64,000 bases of DNA from contig NZ_JARNTW010000002.1 of assembly GCF_029433105.1 (NCBI RefSeq), positions 62,001 to 126,000 on the forward strand, given 5' to 3'. The stretch comes from Runella sp. MFBS21. Its GTDB lineage: Bacteria > Bacteroidota > Bacteroidia > Cytophagales > Spirosomataceae. Shown one piece after another: positions 41,783 through 50,579 of the stretch. Position 1 is the stretch's first letter. Each line of letters opens with the position of its first letter. A program made the translations under genes and the position numbers. The notes under the pieces are model-generated. The model was given only the letters and a program-made list of their open reading frames with translations, had not been told where the DNA came from and did not search any database.

Positions 41783-42163
41783 TTAAAATTCAGTTAATTT
41801 TAATGTTGTTTGCTGTGCTATCAATCGAAAATGCTTATCCAAACTCCATAGCTCCAGATTCTGGTCGAGGCAATGCTGCGCTATCATAAGATCTGGCAAA
41901 CCTACTTTATTAATTCCATTTGTAAGATTCAAAACCTGTAGAGTTCTAATTCCTTCCCAAAAAATAGTGTAAGGCACGCAAGGTAGGGCATTTAAATTTT
42001 GGATGAGCTCTCTCTGACGTCTATGTTGTAAGGCAGGGATAAGTTCAGAAAGTATGATTTCGTTGGTACAAATCAAATCCAAAGTGATTAATTTTTCTAA
42101 TGACTCAGCGTTTTCTCCCTTGCGAAAATACCCTACCCACACGGATGTATCTACTAGAATCAT
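41783..42163 (-). CDS. PIN-domain ribonuclease toxin, VapC family
   Basis: A 126-residue PIN-domain protein. The acidic residues of the active site are visible: Asp5 in ILVDTSVWVGYF, Glu in TNEIILSELIPAL (about 39), Asp in GLPDLMIAQHC (about 90), and Asp in ELWSLDKHFRLIA (about 109). VapC toxins cleave tRNA or rRNA. Its ATG overlaps the stop codon of the upstream antitoxin gene by four bases (ATGA), the classic coupled arrangement. The A+T-rich base use of the pair, and the AraC remnant next to it, suggest acquisition at a hot spot. Confidence 0.9.
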   Translation of the reverse strand: MILVDTSVWVGYFRKGENAESLEKLITLDLICTNEIILSELIPALQHRRQRELIQNLNALPCVPYTIFWEGIRTLQVLNLTNGINKVGLPDLMIAQHCLDQNLELWSLDKHFRLIAQQTTLKLTEF

Positions 42164-42363
42164 AGTTTGGAAGCTCTATCACGTAAGCTATTCAAATCAA
42201 TATCTAAATCAACTTTTCCCTTAAAATTGAGCAGTTTTAATCGTTTTTCTCTTTCGATTAACTCGTGTAGTGCTTTTTTAATCGCGTCAATTTTTGATTT
42301 TGAACCTGTGATTCTCATAGCTTCTTCAATCAAATCTTCAGGAAGGTCAATGGTTGTTTTCAT
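42160..42363 (-). CDS. VapB-type antitoxin
   Basis: A 67-residue antitoxin with a ribbon-helix-helix-like N-terminus (MKTTIDLPEDLIEEAMRITG) followed by a helical, charged tail (KALHELIEREKRLKLLNFKGK) that would bind the toxin. The family is the short VapB type with a TTIDL start, and the overlap with the PIN toxin gene supports the pairing. The upstream non-coding 229 bp (42364-42592) is extremely A+T-rich. On the minus strand it holds TATATTTG (plus-strand 42387-42394) as a possible minus-7 element, 24 bp before the start. Confidence 0.85.
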   Translation of the reverse strand: MKTTIDLPEDLIEEAMRITGSKSKIDAIKKALHELIEREKRLKLLNFKGKVDLDIDLNSLRDRASKL

Positions 42364-42592
42364 TGTAGTATATGTTTTTATACATACAAATATATATAAA
42401 AATACGGGTTTTGAAATAAACTATTGTAAAAATACCTATATGAGCTAATGAGGTTCATGTTTTTACGATTTTTTATTTTTGTTTTCGTTAATTTTCTAAT
42501 TTTGACTTTATTTGTAAAAAATATCAAATGTATTATTGTAATAAGATAATTTTTTAGGAAAGTTAAGGATAAATCGAAAATAAGTAAAAACA

Positions 42593-43894
42593 ATGCCGCT
42601 CTATTTGAAATATAGCTTGATTTTGATGGTTATGATGAACGCGTTGGTAGGATTAGGTCAATCCAAAGAAAAGCCCCGCGTTATTGTCAGTACCGATATC
42701 GGTGGTACCGACCCCGACGACAATCAGTCGATGATACATTTGATGATGTACTCAGATTTGTTTCATATCGAAGGTTTGATTTCGTCGCCCTATGGTAATG
42801 GCCGAAAAAAAGACCTTTTGGACATGATTGCGCTCTATGAAAAAGATTTTCCGAAACTCGTCTCACACAACAAAAACCTAACACCACCCAATGCACTTCG
42901 TCAAGTTTGTAAACAAGGCGTGATTTCTGGAGCTCCTTATGCGGGCTACACGACTGCGAGCGAAGGGTCGGCATGGATTGTGACCTGTGCCAAAAAGAAA
43001 AGTAATCAGCCTCTTTGGGTGCTGGTTTGGGGAGGCTTAGAAGATGTAGCGCAAGCTTTGCATGATGCGCCCGAAATTGAAAATAAAATTAGAGTGTATT
43101 GGATTGGCGGGCCTAACAAAAAGTGGAGTGTCAATGCCTACTCTTATATCGTGGAGCATCATCCCAATTTGTGGATGATTGAAGCCAATGCCACTTACCG
43201 AGGCTGGTTTATGGAGGACGAAAACGCCCCCAAAAACATGAGTGAAGGAGCCTATTACGACAATTTTATCAAAGGAAAAGGGGCAATGGGAGCTGATTTT
43301 ATCAATTATTACAAAGGTCATATTAAAATGGGAGATACTCCTTCCTTAGCGTATTTGATGAATGGCAACCCGTCTAATCCAAAAGGCGAAAGTTGGGGAG
43401 GTAGATTTACGCCTATTGCGTATAGTTCGAGGCATATTTTTGAGCGAAATACTACCACTGCCGATACCATCCCTGCTTATGGAGTAGTAGAATGGCGCTT
43501 CAAAGGGCCGCTGCTCAATCTCCCCGCCGACTCTGTTTGTTTTACCATAGAAATCCAAAAACAAGAGTGGCCGGGCTATTATTTGGGGAATGGCGTATAT
43601 GGTGTAAGGTATTCTTCCAAAAAACCAGAAGTGAGTTCGTATGTAACGCATAGCGCCATAAGCGCATTGAATGCCCAAAAAGGGCAATATGTGAGCACAG
43701 TACCGTGGCCCGGAAAACCCAATAAAGATGACTATCGTTTGGGAAAACAATGGTACGGAGATGTGCCCGAGGCAGCCTTCTTTTTGGGAGAGCAGCAAGG
43801 CGCCCGAACGGTTTCAAAATATCGTGCTGCTTTTTTAGGAGATTGGGCGAAGCGGTGGAAATGGCTTAATATCAGTCATTCTGAATTTAGATGA
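42593..43894 (+). CDS. DUF1593 nucleoside-hydrolase-like protein, secreted
   Basis: A 433-residue secreted protein (signal peptide about 1-22, ending at GLGQ). The domain that follows is the DUF1593 family, related to nucleoside hydrolases, with the calcium-binding aspartates in STDIGGTDPDDNQSMIH (about 34-50) and the paired histidine region later. VLVWGGLEDVAQALHDAP and KIRVYWIGGPNKKWSV are typical. Members are called cellulose-binding or nucleoside-hydrolase-like; the natural substrate is unknown to me. It stands alone between the antitoxin promoter region and a hairpin repeat. Confidence 0.85.
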   Translation: MPLYLKYSLILMVMMNALVGLGQSKEKPRVIVSTDIGGTDPDDNQSMIHLMMYSDLFHIEGLISSPYGNGRKKDLLDMIALYEKDFPKLVSHNKNLTPPNALRQVCKQGVISGAPYAGYTTASEGSAWIVTCAKKKSNQPLWVLVWGGLEDVAQALHDAPEIENKIRVYWIGGPNKKWSVNAYSYIVEHHPNLWMIEANATYRGWFMEDENAPKNMSEGAYYDNFIKGKGAMGADFINYYKGHIKMGDTPSLAYLMNGNPSNPKGESWGGRFTPIAYSSRHIFERNTTTADTIPAYGVVEWRFKGPLLNLPADSVCFTIEIQKQEWPGYYLGNGVYGVRYSSKKPEVSSYVTHSAISALNAQKGQYVSTVPWPGKPNKDDYRLGKQWYGDVPEAAFFLGEQQGARTVSKYRAAFLGDWAKRWKWLNISHSEFR

Positions 43895-43936
43895 TTCCTA
43901 AAAAGACTTTCTGATTTGTGTTTGGGTAGGTACAAA

Positions 43937-44094
43937 TTTATGTTAAACTTCTCCGAAGTCATTGTTGTTGTGAGGATTTGTTAGCTACAAACATTGCGCC
44001 TCTCCGAGGCAGAAAATCGCTTCGGAGAAGCTTAATCTTTGTAGCATGAGTTTCTGATCTTCACACCAGGGACTTCGGAGAAGTCAAACATAAA
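43937..44094. repeat. Nested hairpin repeat, copy 2
   Basis: Outer arms of 24 bp at 43937-43960 and 44071-44094 are inverted repeats with two mismatches (core CTTCTCCGAAGTC with GACTTCGGAGAAG). Inside, GCTACAAA (43983-43990) pairs with TTTGTAGC (44038-44045), and a further GC-rich palindrome CCTCTCCGAGG lies at the centre. The inner sequence matches, on the opposite strand, the element at 15480-15580. It sits between two convergent genes. Confidence 0.75.
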
Positions 44095-44166
44095 TCTTTT
44101 TGACTACAAATTTTGAGTTTTCACATTTATCAAACCTCTAGTTGTTACTCTTTTCAATCTTCGGAA

Positions 44167-46083
44167 TTACTTCCCAATCGTAATTTCTTTTTCTTTATAA
44201 CCTCCTCGCGTCGAAAGCAGTTTTACTTTGGCTTTGATGGAGGTTGTTTGATTGAGTTTGACGCGGAAAGTCGCTTCTTTTTGTTGGCCTACTTTGGTAT
44301 AGTCGCTGTAGATAGTTTTGTCGTACAAAGCGGGTAGGGTGATGACAGCCTTGGCGTTTTCAAAACCTTTCAAAAGCTCTTTGTCAATGTCGAGGGTGAC
44401 GCGGTCTTCTTGGACGATTTTTACGAGTTTGGCTTGTTCGAGCGCCACGGGTAGTTTTCCTACATTGCTCCAAGTTACTTTGATTTCGTATTCGTTGTTA
44501 GCAAGTGGTTTTACTGTTACGTCTTTGAGGTCGATTTGGGGTAATTCTTTAGCCATCGCTAAGTTGAACCGCGATTGTTTCGAAATCCAGTTTTCCAACT
44601 GCCAAGCGGGACCATTTTGGGCAAAAAACTTGGGGTGAAAGCCACCAATCTCGACCTCTCCCAGTACAGGGTGCATAAATTTGGTCCAAGGTTTGAAACC
44701 TTGTTTTTTGTTTGCTTCGTCGTCCCACATAAGACCATCGTACTCATCATATTGACCATCTTTGTTGTAGTCTTTCATGGCACCGCCGTTCCAAAGTTCG
44801 TCGCCGTACCATACCGAGCCGTAGTAGAAATAGCCAAAATCAGGGCCATGACCAAAAAGTGGATTGGGTTTGGAGGGGTCGCCAGTCATACGGTCGGTTT
44901 TGCTACGAGTGCTGTAAGTATCATATACATCGCCCGCCCAAGGATAGCCCGTAAACGATAAGCCAAGGCTGTCCATGTGTTTGTAAATAGCTAAATCTGA
45001 CGGAAACATACTTTCGGCACTTTTGGAAGTGGAAGGGGGACGAAGGTGCATCGGCACGCGCGTATCCATCGAATTGACGACCGAGATGTGCGGATGTTGG
45101 AGCAAAAACAATACGGTCGAACGAGTTTCGATTTCGCTCAGGGGATATTCGCCTGCTCCGCCTTGGGTATAGCCTCGGCCTGAGCGGTCGCCTCCTTGGT
45201 CGGGACGCCAGTTTTCGGGATAATTGCGGTGATTGTCGAGGCCACCTATACCGTCTTCGTTGTATTTTCCATCGCCGTCGTTGTCGATACCTTCAGTATA
45301 CACGAGCCATTCACCCTTTCCTTCCAGTACTTTTTTCATCAAGCGTCCCGACGGGTCGCGTGGGTCAAGTACATAATCGGCTTTTTCTTTTTCGGCTTTG
45401 GTGGTGGCTTTTTTGCGTATCTGATAAATCACGCCATCACCGTCGAGGTCTTCTTCGGGGTCTTCGTCGAGCAGCCCGTCGCGGTCATCGTCTTTAGGCC
45501 GCACGGTGCTGCGGTTGCGTTGTGCCGTAAAAAGATACATATTGGCACCGTCAGGGTTGTTTTGGGGACGGAGATAAATGGTCTTTGTATCAATTAATTG
45601 GGTAATACTCTGGTCTTTGCCATAGTTTTCGAGTAGGTGCTGCGTGATCCATAAAATAGCTTCACTGCTTGTAACTTCACCACTGTGGCGACCCGCCTCA
45701 AAATACGCCGCAGGTTTGTCGGTATGTTTCCCCGTTTTTTTGTTGGTGATAGTCATTTGTAAAATAGAACGCCCTTCGTAGCTTTTGGCCACTTCATACA
45801 AATCCACGATGTTGGGAAACTGCTCTGCCCACTTACGATACCAATGATACATCACATCGGGAGAGTGATAAACTTCAAAAGAGAGCTTGTCAGTAGGAAA
45901 ATACTGAACGTCTTTGAAATGATGTTTTTTGAAATAACTAACGCCGTGGCGTTCTCCTTTAACGGTGTAGAATTTGCTAGCGGTGTCTTGTTCGGGCCAT
46001 TTTTCGTCGCCATAATACAGTTTTTGGGCCGAAAGCTGACTGCAAACCAAGACACTTACTAGCAGGGTAGCGAAGTGTTTCAT
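44167..46083 (-). CDS. M14-family zinc carboxypeptidase, secreted
   Basis: A 638-residue secreted metallopeptidase. Signal peptide 1-20 ending in LSAQ. The M14 zinc site begins with GRHSGEVTSSE (His133, Glu136); then RPQNNPDGAN and LDNHRNYPENW supply the substrate-binding Asn/Arg residues. Inserted between them is an Asp-rich stretch (about 198-217, DDDRDGLLDEDPEEDLDGDG) and a second at about 265-280 (DNDGDGKYNEDG) that look like calcium-binding loops. A third (DYNKDGQYDEYDG) follows after residue 430. The last 120 residues form a separate beta-rich domain. It probably trims C-terminal residues from peptides in the periplasm or at the surface. The exact position of the third zinc ligand is not certain. 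Confidence 0.85.
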   Translation of the reverse strand: MKHFATLLVSVLVCSQLSAQKLYYGDEKWPEQDTASKFYTVKGERHGVSYFKKHHFKDVQYFPTDKLSFEVYHSPDVMYHWYRKWAEQFPNIVDLYEVAKSYEGRSILQMTITNKKTGKHTDKPAAYFEAGRHSGEVTSSEAILWITQHLLENYGKDQSITQLIDTKTIYLRPQNNPDGANMYLFTAQRNRSTVRPKDDDRDGLLDEDPEEDLDGDGVIYQIRKKATTKAEKEKADYVLDPRDPSGRLMKKVLEGKGEWLVYTEGIDNDGDGKYNEDGIGGLDNHRNYPENWRPDQGGDRSGRGYTQGGAGEYPLSEIETRSTVLFLLQHPHISVVNSMDTRVPMHLRPPSTSKSAESMFPSDLAIYKHMDSLGLSFTGYPWAGDVYDTYSTRSKTDRMTGDPSKPNPLFGHGPDFGYFYYGSVWYGDELWNGGAMKDYNKDGQYDEYDGLMWDDEANKKQGFKPWTKFMHPVLGEVEIGGFHPKFFAQNGPAWQLENWISKQSRFNLAMAKELPQIDLKDVTVKPLANNEYEIKVTWSNVGKLPVALEQAKLVKIVQEDRVTLDIDKELLKGFENAKAVITLPALYDKTIYSDYTKVGQQKEATFRVKLNQTTSIKAKVKLLSTRGGYKEKEITIGK

Positions 46084-46351
46084 AAGGGTTAATTTGTTGT
46101 TGGAGTGAAAAAGTAGAAAATTACGCAGCTCCTTTTACTTTACAAAAATTTGGATAGGAAATAAACCTGAATAATGTACATCCAAGCCTATTTTTTTAAC
46201 TTTGTAGTCCTAACTAAAATAATTGCCTCTGCAACTGCTGATTACTCTTTGGATGCCTGATAGGGTGGCGTAGCGGCGTTGAGCCGCCATGAACGTTTGT
46301 GTAGATACCACAAACACCTATTTCTTATTACGTCCCAAAACCATTTTATCC

Positions 46352-46879
46352 ATGTTTTCTTTAGAATCTAATCGTTTGCGGCTTATCCCGCTCAATACCT
46401 CCCAATTGCAGCTTCATGCTTCACACTACGAAGCGCTACAACGTTCTCTGGGTTTGACTCCCCGACTCATGCTCATGGAAGAATACTTTCAAAACGAATT
46501 TGACGATGCTTTGGCCAATTATTGGCTTCCCGAAACGGCGGCCAATTCGGTAAACTTTCAGTGGTTTACCAATTGGCTCATTGTACACAAAGTCGATAAT
46601 TGCGTAGTAGGTGGAATCGGAGTGGCAGGCTTGCCCAACGACCAAGGCGAAACCGAAATTGGCTATGGCATTGATCAAGCATACCGCAACCAAGGCATTG
46701 CTTCCGAAGCGCTCGCGCGTCTGTCTGAGTGGGTATTTCGGCATCCTGCTGCTAAGGGGCTGATAGCCTACACACCCTTGGATTTGGTTCATTCTCAGAA
46801 GGTATTGCAAAAAACGGGTTTTGTCTCTGTAGAAGAAAAAGAAGGGATAATTTTGTGGCGAAAATTGAAACCAAATTAG
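46352..46879 (+). CDS. GNAT-family N-acetyltransferase
   Basis: A 175-residue acetyltransferase of the GCN5-related fold, closest in layout to RimJ/RimL-type enzymes that modify protein N-termini. The acetyl-CoA loop is GYGIDQAYRNQGIASEAL (about 110-127) with QxxGxA spacing, and the N-terminal LESNRLRLIPL segment is the family start. I chose ATG 46352 as the first residue of that segment; the frame is open 21 codons further upstream without homology. The target is unknown. SlyD follows 44 bp downstream on the same strand. Confidence 0.85.
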   Translation: MFSLESNRLRLIPLNTSQLQLHASHYEALQRSLGLTPRLMLMEEYFQNEFDDALANYWLPETAANSVNFQWFTNWLIVHKVDNCVVGGIGVAGLPNDQGETEIGYGIDQAYRNQGIASEALARLSEWVFRHPAAKGLIAYTPLDLVHSQKVLQKTGFVSVEEKEGIILWRKLKPN

Positions 46880-46923
46880 GTATCAACTTTGAAAAATTGT
46901 AGGTTTGACAAAAATTTAAATCA

Positions 46924-47439
46924 ATGAAAATAGCACCAAATCAAGTCGTAGCAGTTACTTATGAATTGAGTTTGCTCAACGACAGCGACGAATGGCAAAT
47001 GGTCGAAACCGTGGGAAATGACCAGCCTATGTATTTTATTCAGGGTATGAGCGGATTGCCCGAAGCATTTGAAGAAAAACTAAATGGACTTTCGGAAGGC
47101 GATACTTTTGATTTCAAACTTGACGCCGAACAAGGCTACGGAGACTATGATACTGAAGCCGTAGCGGAGATTCCTTTGGAAGTATTTAAAGTGGATGGCG
47201 AGCTTCAAGCCGATATTTTGCAAGTAGGTAATATGGTACCTATGACCAATGAAGAAGGGCACCGTTTGATGGGGCAAATCGTTGAAATCGACGAGGAATT
47301 TGTGCTTATGGATTTTAATCATCCCTTGGCCGGTCGTCAGATGCATTTTGTCGGAACTGTAGTAAAAGTAAGACCAGCTACCTCCGAAGAGCTAGATCAT
47401 GGTCATGTACACGGTGACGGTGGCGTACATCATCATTAA
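46924..47439 (+). CDS. FKBP-type peptidyl-prolyl isomerase, SlyD-like
   Basis: A 171-residue proline isomerase/chaperone. The FKBP halves flank an IF chaperone insert (about 75-125). The first half has VVAVTYELSLLNDSDEWQ and FIQGMSGLPEAFEEKLNGLSEGD; the return has FNHPLAGRQMHFVGTVVKVR. The C-terminal tail is histidine-rich (DHGHVHGDGGVHHH), as in SlyD proteins that bind nickel. It folds proteins in the cytoplasm and may store metal. It follows the GNAT gene by 44 bp and is followed by a strong hairpin between convergent genes. Confidence 0.93.
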   Translation: MKIAPNQVVAVTYELSLLNDSDEWQMVETVGNDQPMYFIQGMSGLPEAFEEKLNGLSEGDTFDFKLDAEQGYGDYDTEAVAEIPLEVFKVDGELQADILQVGNMVPMTNEEGHRLMGQIVEIDEEFVLMDFNHPLAGRQMHFVGTVVKVRPATSEELDHGHVHGDGGVHHH

Positions 47440-47448
47440 TCACTTCGC

Positions 47449-47481
47449 AACGTTGGCGAGGTTTCAAACCTCGCCAACGTT
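47449..47481. terminator. Bidirectional hairpin after slyD-like gene
   Basis: A perfect 15-bp stem, AACGTTGGCGAGGTT at 47449-47463 with AACCTCGCCAACGTT at 47467-47481 and a TCA loop, fills the space between convergent slyD-like and agmatine deiminase genes. It resembles the hairpin at 31386-31418 in design. Confidence 0.75.
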
Positions 47482-47485
47482 ATCG

Positions 47486-48535
47486 TTACACCACAGGCTC
47501 TTGCTGACTTAAGCAGTGAAAGCTTCCCAGACCCCATACAATATCCGTGGAATCAATTCCCACTACGGGGCGGTCGGTAAAGCATTGACTCAAAATATCT
47601 AAAGCACGCTGGTCGTTGGCACACCTGAAAGTAGGAACAATCACGGCTACATTGCTGATATAAAAGTTAGCATAAGAAGCAGGAAGCCTCAAATCTTCGC
47701 TATACACAGGCGTAGGCATTGGCAGCTCAATGATATTGAGAGGTTTGCCATTAAGGAGCCGCATTTGTTTCAATTCGTGCAAGTTTTCTTGTAAAATCTC
47801 GTAGTTAGCGTCAGATTTATCTTCTTCAACAATAGTCACTACGGTATCTTCATTTACAAATCTTACGGTATCGTCAATATGCCCGTCGGTATCGTCACCT
47901 ACGATGCCATCACCTACCCACAGCACTTGTTCAACGCCATAATAATCCATTAAATATTGCTCAATTTGGCCTTGATTGAGGTGCGGATTGCGGTTTGGAT
48001 TGAGCAGACAAGCCCGGCTTGTAAGGACAGTCCCTTTGCCATTAAACTCCACAGAGCCACCTTCCATGATAATTCCTGGTGTGGCATACTCTAATCCTAA
48101 ATAATGGGCAATGGCTACAGGAATAAGGTCGTCGTTGTCGTAAGGAGGATATTTGCCACCCCAAGCATTGTAACCCCAATTGAGCACAAGACGCTCGTTG
48201 GTGTTAGGATTGATGACGATACCAGGGCCGTGGTCACGGCACCAAGAGTCGTTGGTGGGGTGTAATGGCAATTCTATTTGCGACATATCCACGCCAGCAT
48301 TGAGCAAATGAAGTTGTATCGTTTGTTTAACAATCTCATTATGAGCGTTGATACACACTTTTTCTCCTTTGCTGATGGTTTTGATAAACTCAATATACGA
48401 AGGAAGCATGAGCGGCTGTCGCTCATAAGTCCAAGATGCTTCCGTATGAGGGAAACTCAACCAAGTGGCGCGATGAGGGTGCCATTCGGCAGGGAAGAAA
48501 AAGCCCCTTTCTTTGGGCGTAAGTTGATTTGACAT
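47486..48535 (-). CDS. aguA: Agmatine deiminase family protein
   Basis: Guanidino-group-modifying hydrolase that converts agmatine to N-carbamoylputrescine, 349 residues. Family landmarks: FPAEWHPHRATWLSFPH at the start, TNDSWCRDHGPGIV (about 91-104), GIIMEGGSVEFNGKGTVL, VGDGIVGDDTDGHIDDTVRF (about 206-225) and the catalytic cysteine near the end in LGSFHCLSQQEP. It acts in the cytoplasm downstream of SpeA, whose gene is at 12.2-13.7 kb. N-carbamoylputrescine amidase, the next enzyme, is not in the window. Its start is divergent from the DsrE-family gene. Confidence 0.9.
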   Translation of the reverse strand: MSNQLTPKERGFFFPAEWHPHRATWLSFPHTEASWTYERQPLMLPSYIEFIKTISKGEKVCINAHNEIVKQTIQLHLLNAGVDMSQIELPLHPTNDSWCRDHGPGIVINPNTNERLVLNWGYNAWGGKYPPYDNDDLIPVAIAHYLGLEYATPGIIMEGGSVEFNGKGTVLTSRACLLNPNRNPHLNQGQIEQYLMDYYGVEQVLWVGDGIVGDDTDGHIDDTVRFVNEDTVVTIVEEDKSDANYEILQENLHELKQMRLLNGKPLNIIELPMPTPVYSEDLRLPASYANFYISNVAVIVPTFRCANDQRALDILSQCFTDRPVVGIDSTDIVWGLGSFHCLSQQEPVV

Positions 48536-48664
48536 ATGTGTGACTAACTATGTGCGTTTTTTTTAGCCTGCAAAAATAGCCAGAAAACTAGATTCTTTGC
48601 GAGGTTGTTTGGTAAGTGTTGTTATCTTTAGCAAAAAATAATTCATCTATAAACTATCTCTATC

Positions 48665-49204
48665 ATGCGTTTGGTTTTCTGCTTTCTTATGTCCATTGTA
48701 CTTGGCGCAAGTACAGTAAGTTATGCCCAAAAAAAGGTTTTTCCAGTCATCAAAAGTGGCGGAGGAATGTTTGAAGTGCCTGAAGCGGAGCCGATTGCAG
48801 ACAAAAAAATGAAGTATAAAGTATTGTACGAAATATCAAAAGGTGCCGACAAGCCCGATTCAATCAATAGTACACTGGATAAACTAGCGCGTTTGGTCAA
48901 TCTACATCTATCGGCAGGGATTCCTAAGCAAAATCTCGATGTGGTGGCGGTGATTCACTTTCAAGGAACACCCCTTATTTTGACGGACGAAGCTTATAAG
49001 AAAAAATTTGGAGTCCCCAATCCTAATACTGCCCTCATCAACGAATTGGCAGATAATGGTGTGAAATTTTATATCTGTGGACAGTCGCTCTATATGCGTA
49101 AATTTGACAAAGAACCCCGCAATCCAAACATCAAAGTGACTCTTTCGGCGATGTTGCTGATGACTACGCTTCAATCCAAAGGCTATGTGCCGATTATTCC
49201 TTAG
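48665..49204 (+). CDS. Secreted DsrE-family protein
   Basis: A 179-residue protein with a signal peptide (about 1-21, ending in SYAQ) followed by a DsrE/DsrF-like domain: YKVLYEISKGADKPDSINSTLDKLARLVNLHL, VVAVIHFQGTPLIL and VKFYICGQSLYMRK. DsrE relatives shuttle sulfur using a conserved cysteine, and Cys in YICGQSL (about 137) is at the right place. The secreted version is, as I recall, frequent in Bacteroidota but of unknown role. It stands alone, divergent from aguA by 130 bp; TATCTTTA at 48623-48630 may be part of its promoter. Confidence 0.78.
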   Translation: MRLVFCFLMSIVLGASTVSYAQKKVFPVIKSGGGMFEVPEAEPIADKKMKYKVLYEISKGADKPDSINSTLDKLARLVNLHLSAGIPKQNLDVVAVIHFQGTPLILTDEAYKKKFGVPNPNTALINELADNGVKFYICGQSLYMRKFDKEPRNPNIKVTLSAMLLMTTLQSKGYVPIIP

Positions 49205-49336
49205 TGGAGGACTTTTAGGCGGAGAAAACATATTTTCCTTGGAATCTGCGGAGTTGGATTTTATTATTTATCAAACGATAGAGGTCTTAATTAAAGGATG
49301 TTGAGAGTAGAAACTCTTAGATTTTGAGTTAATTTT

Positions 49337-49364
49337 TTTGCTTTAAATTTTGTTGTTAGCTTTG
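49337..49364 (+). promoter_or_regulatory. Possible promoter of the second toxin-antitoxin pair
   Basis: TAGCTTTG at 49357-49364 fits TAnnTTTG, with TTTG at 49337-49340 upstream (16-base spacer, slightly short). A start near 49370 lies just before ATG 49389 and argues against an upstream TTG start. Confidence 0.4.
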
Positions 49365-49388
49365 AATAATACAAGCTACTTTATCATT

Positions 49389-49613
49389 ATGGAAGTACCT
49401 ACTAAACTCAATAAGATGCAACTGCACTTTTTGCAGTTTCTATCGCAGCGACAAGTGTCTGAGCAGGAGCTGGAAGATATTCAACGCATGGTTGCACAGT
49501 ATTACTTTGACAAGGCTGAAGCTGAGTTAGAGAAAGTAATCAAAGAAAAAGGGATCACCGAGGCGGATGTTGAAAACCTCAAAAATCAACATTTAAGAAC
49601 CTCTTATCGTTAA
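49389..49613 (+). CDS. Putative antitoxin of a PIN-type pair
   Basis: A 74-residue, highly charged helical protein (KMQLHFLQFLSQRQVSEQELEDIQRMVAQYYFDKAEAELEKVIKEKG). I do not recognise a DNA-binding motif, but the size, charge, and its stop codon directly abutting the ATG of a PIN-family toxin are those of a small antitoxin. The first 20 residues could form part of a dimerisation helix. Function is inferred from position. Confidence 0.65.
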   Translation: MEVPTKLNKMQLHFLQFLSQRQVSEQELEDIQRMVAQYYFDKAEAELEKVIKEKGITEADVENLKNQHLRTSYR

Positions 49614-50027
49614 ATGGTGCGCATTGTACTAGATACGAATTGCTTATTAATGTCTGTTTCCAAGCGGTCTGGGTATTATTGGTTATTTGAAATGCTTCAA
49701 CAAGACAAGTTAGAATTGGTAGTAACTACTGAAATCTTGGGCGAATATGAAGAAATTATGGGTAGATTTTACTCTCCTGTTTATGCTGATTTGGTTTTGA
49801 ACGGTTTGCTCAACTTACCTAATATAGTATTGCTAAATCCAATTTATTATCGTTGGGAACTTATCAAAGTAGATAATGATGACAATAAGTTTGTAGATGC
49901 CTATATAGGTAGTAATGCTGACGTCTTGATAACTTATGATAAACATTTCAAAGAGCTTGATTTGATTTCATTCCCCAAAGTAGTGCGAATGACTATAGAA
50001 GAATTTAACGTCTTTCTTAGCTCGTAA
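49614..50027 (+). CDS. PIN-domain toxin, COG1569-type
   Basis: A 137-residue PIN-domain protein of the putative-toxin group that differs from classical VapC. It has VLDTNCLLMSVSKRSG (Asp7 and following), TTEILGEYEEIMGRF (Glu about 43), and DDNKFVDAYIGSNADVLITYDKHF with two conserved aspartates (about 101 and 111). It would cut RNA in the cytoplasm. The gene begins immediately after the antitoxin stop. Its 3' end overlaps, on the opposite strand, a fragment of an AAA ATPase gene. Confidence 0.85.
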   Translation: MVRIVLDTNCLLMSVSKRSGYYWLFEMLQQDKLELVVTTEILGEYEEIMGRFYSPVYADLVLNGLLNLPNIVLLNPIYYRWELIKVDNDDNKFVDAYIGSNADVLITYDKHFKELDLISFPKVVRMTIEEFNVFLSS

Positions 50028-50244
50028 TTTCATATTTTTTCAATTCAGATAAAGAAACTGTTGGTTTTTGATTGTTAATTACAAATTTCAAGGTTGTCAT
50101 TGAAATACGTTTTATCCCATCTCTAATGGTCTTTCGAGAAGCTTCGTCAACAATTAATTTTAAGTCGCTTGACACATAATTTTCCGTTAAAGCAGCGAGT
50201 CTATCGTAATCTATACCAAAATCAATAGGCCGATTTTTTATCAA
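50017..50244 (-). pseudogene. C-terminal remnant of an AAA+ ATPase
   Basis: This 75-codon frame reads KNRPIDFGIDYDRLAALTENY and VSSDLKLIVDEASR and then about 30 more residues. That is the lid region of an AAA+ ATPase (FtsH/Vps4-type: IDY..LA..T..YVSSD...IV.EA). The Walker A and B core that must precede it is missing; only a TTG could start it, and upstream lies the 3' end of a separate antitoxin gene. It is a fragment and probably not expressed as a functional protein. Confidence 0.65.
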
Positions 50245-50258
50245 AATATAGATTAAAG

Positions 50259-50564
50259 CTAAGCAGATTCCAAATGAGGAGAAGTAGTAATAATGAATAG
50301 AGTAGTGTCTAGGTAAGACTCAATAAGATACAGTGTTTCTAAAGTGAAATTGTGTGTACCTGAAAGCCATTTGGTCACTTCTGAGGGGTTTTTGTGCATC
50401 GCCTCAGCCAATTGTTTTTTACTCCAACCTTTTGCTTTTAGGGCTTCATCAATCCGTGCGGCCAACAGCATCGTACGTTTTCTTTTATTAAATTCTGCGG
50501 GATTTCTTTGGTCTATAAAATCGGCCACAATCTTACTACTATACTTTCTTGCTTGAGTTTTCAT
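50259..50564 (-). CDS. XRE-family HTH antitoxin, HigA-like
   Basis: A 101-residue protein with a helix-turn-helix at about 42-78 (SKKQLAEAMHKNPSEVTKWLSGTHNFTLETL) and an N-terminal charged region. It is the second gene of a pair: its start is 15 bp after the stop of the toxin-like gene on the same strand. HigBA-type systems have this toxin-first order. It presumably binds the 20-bp palindrome in front of the toxin gene, inferred from position. Confidence 0.8.
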   Translation of the reverse strand: MKTQARKYSSKIVADFIDQRNPAEFNKRKRTMLLAARIDEALKAKGWSKKQLAEAMHKNPSEVTKWLSGTHNFTLETLYLIESYLDTTLFIITTSPHLESA

Positions 50565-50579
50565 GTGATTATCAACGTT

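Noticed and set aside
41783-43894. An intact mobile element covering the VapBC-type pair and the DUF1593 gene
   Set aside because: I found no transposase or integrase and no terminal inverted repeats. The base composition differs between the pair and the DUF1593 gene.
46273-46287. GCGGC/GCCGC hairpin before the GNAT gene as a terminator
   Set aside because: The stem is only five base pairs with no T run, and it lies in the 5' region of a gene; more likely a repeat fragment.
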